From: Leifsonia sp. 71-9
Lineage (GTDB): Bacteria > Actinomycetota > Actinomycetes > Actinomycetales > Microbacteriaceae
Assembly: GCF_001898805.1 (NCBI RefSeq)
Contig: NZ_MKVJ01000018.1
Span: 142,206 to 206,205, forward strand
Length of the DNA stretch: 64,000 bases
Direction: 5' to 3'
Shown: positions 59,233 through 64,000 of the stretch, one piece after another
Position numbering within the stretch: position 1 is the first letter of the stretch
Layout of the letters: the number at the start of each line of letters is the position of its first letter
Translations under genes and position numbers: made by a program
The notes under the pieces: model-generated
The model's input: only the letters and a program-made list of their open reading frames with translations
Databases searched by the model: none
What the model was told of the DNA's origin: nothing

Positions 59233-60785
59233 AGCTCCGGCTGATGGTCAACGCCTTCCGGCGGAGCCCATGGCAGGTGTTCGGACTGGTGCTCGGCGTC
59301 GTCTACGGCGGCGTCATCACCGTGCTCGCGGTCGGCGCACTGATCGCGGCGCGGCTGGTGCCCGATGTGGGCGCGGTGCGCGACGTTCTCGTGGTCCTGG
59401 GCGCGATCGTGGTGGTCGGCTTCCTCCTGCTCCCGCTGATGTTCGGCGTGGACGACTCGCTCGATCCCCGCAAGTTCGCGCTGTTCGGCATCCCGAACCG
59501 GGTGCTGTCGACCGGGCTCCTGCTGGCGGGGCTGATCGGCATCCCGTCGTTCGTCCTGATCATCTGCAGCGCGGCCACGGTGGTCACCTGGTCGCGTGAC
59601 CCGGGGACGACGCTGATGGCCGTCGTCTGCGCGGCTCTCGTCGTGCTCACCTGCGTCCTGGCGTCGCGCGTCTCGACCGCGCTCGCCTCCTTCCTGCTCG
59701 CGACGCGCCGCTCCCGGGAGGCGAGCGGTGTCATCGCCGCCCTGCTGCTCGTCCTGCTGGCGCCCGCGATCCTGCTGCTCGTGACCGTCGACTGGGGTCG
59801 TGACGGACTCGCCGCGCTCTCGAACACCGCCTCGTGGCTCGCCTGGACGCCGCTCGGCGCCGTCTGGGGCGCACCGGGAGCCGCCGCGGCCGGGGACTGG
59901 GGCACCGCGCTGCTGCAGCTGCTCGTGGCCGCGGCCACGGTCGGTGCGCTCTGGCTGGTCTGGGACCTGCTGGTCCGGACCGTCCTGGTGAGCCCGCCGC
60001 GCCAGTCCCGGGTGAAGTCGTACCACGGCACCGGCTGGTTCGGTCGGCTGAACGGCGGCCCGACCGCCGCCATCGCCGCCCGGTCGATGACGTACTGGGG
60101 ACGCGACCCGCGCTACTGGGTGTCGCTGGTGATGATCCCCGTCATCCCGGTGTTCGTGCTCGTCGCGCTCCTGCTCGCCGGCCTGCCGGCTCACTACGTC
60201 TCGCTCGTGCCGCTCCCGCTCGTGTGCCTGTTCCTCGGATGGAGCGTCCACAACGACATCGCGTTCGACGGCACCGCCATCTGGTTGCACGTCGTCTCCG
60301 GGACCAAGGGCATCGCGGACCGCGTGGGGCGCCTGTTCCCGCCCGTCGTGGTCGGCATCCCGGTCATCGCCGTCGGCTCGATCGCGACGGCGATCGCCTA
60401 CGGCGACTGGGCGATCCTGCCGACGGTCGCGGCGCTCAGCGGCGCGATCCTGGTGATCGGCCTCGGCCTCTCGTCGATCTCGTCGGTGCTGTTCCCCTAC
60501 CCGGCGACGAAGCCGGGGGACAGCGCGTTCACCCAGCCGCAGACGTCCGGTGCGTCGGCGGCCCTCGTCCAGTCGCTCAGCTTCTTCGCCATCCTGATCC
60601 TGGCGTCGCCCGTGATCGTGTTCCTGGTGCTGGGGCTGACCGTCAGCCCGTTCTGGCTCGGGATCGCCCCCGTCGTCGCCGTCGTCATCGGCTTCGGCTC
60701 GCTCTTCGCGGGACTGTGGGCGGGCGCCCGGCTGTTCGACCGCCGTGGTCCGGAGCTGATGGCCTTCGCCACGCGCAACGGCTGA
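59208..60785 (+). CDS. ABC exporter permease, multi-spanning
   Basis: 525 residues with about 12 membrane helices in two halves (about 20-245 and 285-515). Positively charged loops and a ...TYWGRDPRYWVSL segment are typical of large ABC-2-like exporters paired with a single ATPase. GTG start within the ATPase gene with GGAGG 7 nt upstream. Substrate unknown; candidates are a lipid or a peptide. The DUF3039 gene follows at 22 nt with its own leaderless signal. Confidence 0.82.
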   Translation: MVAQFLGLKLRLMVNAFRRSPWQVFGLVLGVVYGGVITVLAVGALIAARLVPDVGAVRDVLVVLGAIVVVGFLLLPLMFGVDDSLDPRKFALFGIPNRVLSTGLLLAGLIGIPSFVLIICSAATVVTWSRDPGTTLMAVVCAALVVLTCVLASRVSTALASFLLATRRSREASGVIAALLLVLLAPAILLLVTVDWGRDGLAALSNTASWLAWTPLGAVWGAPGAAAAGDWGTALLQLLVAAATVGALWLVWDLLVRTVLVSPPRQSRVKSYHGTGWFGRLNGGPTAAIAARSMTYWGRDPRYWVSLVMIPVIPVFVLVALLLAGLPAHYVSLVPLPLVCLFLGWSVHNDIAFDGTAIWLHVVSGTKGIADRVGRLFPPVVVGIPVIAVGSIATAIAYGDWAILPTVAALSGAILVIGLGLSSISSVLFPYPATKPGDSAFTQPQTSGASAALVQSLSFFAILILASPVIVFLVLGLTVSPFWLGIAPVVAVVIGFGSLFAGLWAGARLFDRRGPELMAFATRNG

Positions 60786-60795
60786 AGCGCGCGTC

Positions 60796-60801
60796 TAGAC
60801 T
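60796..60801 (+). promoter_or_regulatory. TAGACT -10 box, leaderless DUF3039
   Basis: TAGACT ends 6 nt before the ATG at 60808 and no SD is visible. Confidence 0.45.
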
Positions 60802-60807
60802 GGAACG

Positions 60808-61086
60808 ATGAACGAGGCGAGCATCTCCGAACCAGGCGGCCTGCCCTCGGGCGGCGGCGCGGCGACGCTGGACCGCGAGCTCGAGGAGCTCCTCCAGAAC
60901 GTCGAGCCGGGCGACCACGAGCGCTTCTCGCACTACGTGAAGAAGGAGCAGATCCTCGAGTCGGCGATCACCGGCAAGCCGGTGAAGGCTCTCTGCGGCA
61001 AGATGTGGACGCCGGGACGCGACCCGGAGAAGTTCCCGGTCTGCCCCACCTGCAAAGAGATCTACGCCAAGCTCCGCGACGAGTAG
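60808..61086 (+). CDS. DUF3039 family small zinc-ribbon-like protein
   Basis: 92 residues: LDRELEELLQNVEPGDHERFSHYVKKEQILESAITGKPVKALCGKMWTPGRDPEKFPVCPTCKEIY. The Cys triple C-x(n)-CPTC and His give a likely zinc site. DUF3039 is an actinobacterial family of unknown function. Full length. Leaderless by TAGACT spacing. Divergent arrangement is not present; the next gene is convergent. Confidence 0.9.
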   Translation: MNEASISEPGGLPSGGGAATLDRELEELLQNVEPGDHERFSHYVKKEQILESAITGKPVKALCGKMWTPGRDPEKFPVCPTCKEIYAKLRDE

Positions 61087-61087
61087 G

Positions 61088-61132
61088 CCGGCGCGCCGCG
61101 ACCCGGCGCGCAGCGGTCCGGCGCGCAGCCGA
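61088..61132. repeat. GC-rich near-repeat CCGGCGCGC in intergenic space
   Basis: Three copies of a CCGGCGCGC core (at 61089, 61103 and 61118 approximately) fill the 52-nt gap between DUF3039 and pncB. May form hairpins acting as a terminator for both strands. Confidence 0.45.
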
Positions 61133-61138
61133 CGCCGC

Positions 61139-62449
61139 TCACGCGAAGATCGTGGGAAGCACCGGGTCGCCGCGGCTCACCCGGAACGCCTGCTCCGGCA
61201 GCTCCCGCATCGCGAGCTCGCGATGCTCCCGCGCCCGGCGCGTCCCCTCGGCGCCGAGATGCTCGGTGTGCACCTTGCCGTCGGTGACCAGCGGGACGAG
61301 GAGGTCGCGCCCGGTGTCGTCGGGACGGTCTCCGCTCTCGACGATGTGCACGACCTCGGCCACCGCGGTGCCGCGGTCGTCGAGTCGTCGTACCGGGTGC
61401 TTGCGCCCTCCGACGCTCGCCTTGCCGTCCGACTTCTTCGCCACCGGCACCCAGTCGCCCGTGCCGTCGGCCGAGCGATGCGCGACCAGCTTGTAGACCA
61501 TCCCGGAGGCGGGGGAGCCGGATCCCGTGACGACGGACGTGCCGACCCCGTACGAGTCGACCGGTGACGCCGCCAGCGCGGCGATGGTGAACTCGTCGAG
61601 GTCGTTCGTGACCGTGATGCGCGTCTTCGTCGCGCCGAGGCCGTCCAGCTTGTCGCGCACGCGGCGGACGAGCTTGGGCAGGTCGCCCGAGTCGAGCCGG
61701 ACGGCGCCGAGCTCCGGTCCCGCGACCCTCACGGCCGTCTCGATCGCCTGATCGACGTCGTAGGTGTCGACGAGCAGGGTGGTGCCGGGGCCGAGCGCGT
61801 CGACCTGCGCCCGGAAGGCGTCCTCCTCGCTGTCGTGGAGGAGGGTGAAGGCGTGTGCCGCGGTGCCCATCGTCGGGACGCCCCAGGTGCGGCCGGCCTC
61901 GAGGTTCGAGGTGGCTCCGAAGCCGGCGATGTACGCCGCCCGGGCTGCGGCCACGGCGCTGCGCTCGTTGGCGCGCCGGGAGCCCATCTCGGCGAGCGGG
62001 CGCCCGCCGGCGGCCGAGACCATCCGGGCGGCGGCGGAGGCCACGGCCGAGTCGTAGTTGAAGACACTGAGGATGAGCGTCTCGAGCACCACGCCCTCGG
62101 CGAACGGCGCGTCGACGATCAGGAACGGGGAGCCCGGGAAGAACAGCTCGCCCTCTCGGTAGCCGCGGATCGTGCCGGAGAAGCGGTAGCCGGCGAGCCA
62201 GTCCAGCGTCTCGCTGCGGACGACCGCGTTCTCGCGCAGGTAGTCGAGCTCCTCGTCGCGGAACCGGAACTCCTGGAGCAGTTCAAGAAGGCGGCCGGTG
62301 CCCGCCAGGACGCCGTACCGGCGGCCGGCCGGCAGGCGGCGGGTGAAGGCCTCGAAGACGCACTCCCGGTCGTGCGTGCCCTTCAGCAGGGCCGCATCGA
62401 TCATGGTGAGCTCGTAGCGGTCGGTCAGGAGCGCGGATGACTCGGTCAC
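61139..62449 (-). CDS. pncB: Nicotinate phosphoribosyltransferase
   Basis: 436 residues. LLTDRYELTMIDAAL at the start, then GSRRANERSAVAAARAAYIAGFGATSN, MGTAAHAFTLLHDSEEDAF (phosphorylated-His region) and GAVRLDSGDLPKLVRRVRD. Converts nicotinate and PRPP to nicotinate mononucleotide with ATP. GTG at 62449 with TAGGCT 6 nt upstream (leaderless). Divergent from murI. No cofactor-regulator gene nearby. Confidence 0.93.
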   Translation of the reverse strand: MTESSALLTDRYELTMIDAALLKGTHDRECVFEAFTRRLPAGRRYGVLAGTGRLLELLQEFRFRDEELDYLRENAVVRSETLDWLAGYRFSGTIRGYREGELFFPGSPFLIVDAPFAEGVVLETLILSVFNYDSAVASAAARMVSAAGGRPLAEMGSRRANERSAVAAARAAYIAGFGATSNLEAGRTWGVPTMGTAAHAFTLLHDSEEDAFRAQVDALGPGTTLLVDTYDVDQAIETAVRVAGPELGAVRLDSGDLPKLVRRVRDKLDGLGATKTRITVTNDLDEFTIAALAASPVDSYGVGTSVVTGSGSPASGMVYKLVAHRSADGTGDWVPVAKKSDGKASVGGRKHPVRRLDDRGTAVAEVVHIVESGDRPDDTGRDLLVPLVTDGKVHTEHLGAEGTRRAREHRELAMRELPEQAFRVSRGDPVLPTIFA

Positions 62450-62455
62450 GCGATC

Positions 62456-62493
62456 AGCCTAGCGGCGTGCCGTCGTGGGCGGCGGGGTAGGCT
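62456..62493. promoter_or_regulatory. Divergent TAGGCT boxes of pncB and murI
   Basis: TAGGCT on the minus strand (62461-62456) is 6 nt before the pncB GTG. TAGGCT on the plus strand (62488-62493) is 8 nt before the murI GTG. Both genes look leaderless. Confidence 0.5.
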
Positions 62494-62501
62494 GGATCGC
62501 T

Positions 62502-63320
62502 GTGACGGATGCGCCGATTGGGATCTTCGACTCGGGAGTCGGCGGGCTCACGGTCGCGCGCGCGATCCGCGACCAGCTCCCCAACGAATCCGTCCTGTAC
62601 ATCGGCGACACCGCCCACTCGCCCTACGGCCCGAAGCCGATCGCCGAGGTGCGCCGCTACTCCCTGGAGGTCCTCGACCTCCTGGTCGAGCAGGGCGTCA
62701 AGCTGCTGGTGATCGCGTGCAACACCGCGTCCTCCGCGATGCTGCGCGACGCGCGCGAGCGCTACTCGGTCCCGGTGATCGAGGTCATCCAGCCCGCCGT
62801 CCGCCGCGCCGTGGCCGCCACGCGCACCGGACGCGTCGGTGTCATCGGAACGGTGGGGACCATCGCCTCCCGGGCCTACGAGGACGCGTTCGCCGCCGCG
62901 CCGACCCTCCAGCTGTTCACGCAGGCGTGCCCGCGGTTCGTGGAGTTCGTGGAGGCGGGGATCACCAGCGGCGACGAGGTCCTGCGCGTCACCGCCGAGT
63001 ACCTCGAGCCGCTGCGCGAGGCCGACGTGGACACGCTCGTCCTCGGCTGCACCCACTACCCGTTCCTGAAGGGCGCCATCTCGTACGTCATGGGCGAGGG
63101 CGTCTCGCTCGTCTCCAGTGACACCGAGACCGCCAAAGACGTGTACCGCACGCTCGTCGGCGGCGGGCTGGAGCGGCGCTCGGCCGAGCCACCCACCATC
63201 CACTACGAGGCCACCGGCCTCGACGCCGACAACTTCCTGCGTCTGGCGCACCGCTTCATCGGCCCGGAGGTCTCCCGGGTCGACCTGGTGCAGACCGGCG
63301 TGATCGACCTTCCGCTCTGA
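62502..63320 (+). CDS. murI: Glutamate racemase
   Basis: 272 residues, full length. [23 protein letters not shown] (first catalytic Cys), GVIGTVGTI, and [10 protein letters not shown] (second catalytic Cys) are the hallmarks. Makes D-glutamate for peptidoglycan. GTG start, leaderless by TAGGCT spacing. RNase PH follows 28 nt later, the usual actinobacterial murI-rph order, so they are likely co-transcribed. Confidence 0.96.
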   Translation: MTDAPIGIFDSGVGGLTVARAIRDQLPNESVLYIGDTAHSPYGPKPIAEVRRYSLEVLDLLVEQGVKLLVIACNTASSAMLRDARERYSVPVIEVIQPAVRRAVAATRTGRVGVIGTVGTIASRAYEDAFAAAPTLQLFTQACPRFVEFVEAGITSGDEVLRVTAEYLEPLREADVDTLVLGCTHYPFLKGAISYVMGEGVSLVSSDTETAKDVYRTLVGGGLERRSAEPPTIHYEATGLDADNFLRLAHRFIGPEVSRVDLVQTGVIDLPL

Positions 63321-63348
63321 TCCACCCACACCACACGAGGAGATCCAC

Positions 63349-64000
63349 GTGACCGACATCATCCGCGCCGACGGGCGCACCGCCGACCAGCTCCGCCCGG
63401 TCACCATCGAGCGGGGCTGGAGCAAGCAGGCGGAGGGATCGGCCCTGATCTCCTTCGGCGAGACCCGCGTGCTCTGCACTGCCTCCTTCACCAACGGCGT
63501 GCCGCGTTGGATGGCGGGCAAGGGCCGCGGCTGGGTCACCGCCGAGTACGCGATGCTCCCGCGCTCGACCAACGACCGGATGGACCGCGAGGCCGTCAAG
63601 GGCAAGGTCGGCGGCCGCACCCACGAGATCAGCCGCCTGATCGGCCGGAGCCTGCGGGCGGTCGTCGACATGAAGGCCCTGGGGGAGAACACCATCGTGC
63701 TCGACTGCGACGTGCTGCAGGCCGACGGCGGGACGCGCACGGCCGCGATCACCGGCGCGTACGTCGCCCTCGCCGACGCGCTGGAGTGGGGGCGCGAGCA
63801 CCGCTTCATCGGCCAGAAGGCGACCCCGTTGATCGACTCCGTCTCGGCGGTGTCGGTCGGCATCATCGACGGCACCCCGATGCTCGACCTCGCCTACGTG
63901 GAGGACGTCCGCGCCGAGACCGACATGAACGTCGTCGTCACCGGCCGCGGCCTGTTCGTCGAGGTGCAGGGCACCGCCGAGGGCGCGCCGTTCGACCGCG
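63349..64000 (+). CDS. rph: Ribonuclease PH (3' end cut by window edge)
   Basis: The first 217 residues are present: [100 protein letters not shown] phosphorolytic 3'-5' exoribonuclease that trims tRNA 3' ends. GTG at 63349 with GAGGAG 7 nt upstream. The last ~30 residues lie beyond 64000; the rdgB gene normally follows. Confidence 0.96.
   Translation, partial: MTDIIRADGRTADQLRPVTIERGWSKQAEGSALISFGETRVLCTASFTNGVPRWMAGKGRGWVTAEYAMLPRSTNDRMDREAVKGKVGGRTHEISRLIGRSLRAVVDMKALGENTIVLDCDVLQADGGTRTAAITGAYVALADALEWGREHRFIGQKATPLIDSVSAVSVGIIDGTPMLDLAYVEDVRAETDMNVVVTGRGLFVEVQGTAEGAPFDR

Overview
The window is chromosomal DNA from a high-GC Gram-positive actinobacterium, most likely Microbacteriaceae (a Leifsonia-like genus is my best guess from gene content; no 16S or other diagnostic marker is present). 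Support comes from uniformly GC-rich codon use, frequent GTG starts, many leaderless-type starts with a TANNNT box 6-8 nt upstream, and actinobacterial families (AdnA/AdnB, DUF3107, DUF3039, UPF0182, a DUF2342-type metalloprotease). Coding density is near 95% and no gene-free stretch reaches 300 bases. I see no insertion sequence, prophage, CRISPR array or rRNA.

Layout. 1-9.9 kb: SWIM zinc-finger protein (partial); GPH-type symporter with a sphingosine-1-phosphate-lyase-like PLP enzyme; a minus-strand operon (MgtE-N/CBS protein, DUF1003, Mrp, DUF1772); YflT-type stress protein; Xaa-Pro aminopeptidase divergent from a PHP phosphoesterase. 10-12.4 kb: tandem secreted coiled-coil/lytic-transglycosylase paralogues. 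12.4-32.5 kb: a block whose content and order resemble Mycobacterium tuberculosis Rv3211-Rv3193c as I recall it: DEAD-box helicase, ferritin-like protein, DUF3107, AdnA-AdnB, phosphotransferase, NudC, UvrD2-like helicase, cyclodehydratase-like protein, metalloprotease, PDZ-Lon protease and UPF0182. It is rich in DNA repair and membrane or protein quality control.

32.7-35.7 kb: two convergent ROK regulators and an isochorismatase-family hydrolase. 35.7-41.4 kb: a jetA-jetB-jetC (MksF-MksE-MksB, Wadjet/condensin-like) operon with no adjacent jetD nuclease, directly downstream of an initiator tRNA-fMet and its terminator. 41.7-47.7 kb: a seven-gene operon in which every junction is a 4-nt ATGA/GTGA overlap. 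It encodes a receiver domain fused to a PIG-L deacetylase, an ATP-grasp enzyme, a PHP enzyme, a 51-aa membrane protein, a stand-alone receiver, a membrane histidine kinase and a nitrilase-family hydrolase. I found no DNA-binding output protein in it, so it looks like a phospho-relay wired directly to small-molecule chemistry. This is the best candidate for an undescribed system.

47.7-64 kb: aminotransferase; HtrA protease; a glycosyltransferase / CDP-alcohol transferase / glycosyltransferase cluster; a hypothetical membrane-associated protein; XRE regulator; Wzm/Wzt-like polysaccharide exporter with a LicC-like nucleotidyltransferase; a second ABC exporter; DUF3039; then nicotinate phosphoribosyltransferase, glutamate racemase and the start of RNase PH, which runs off the end. 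Cell-envelope assembly dominates this part.
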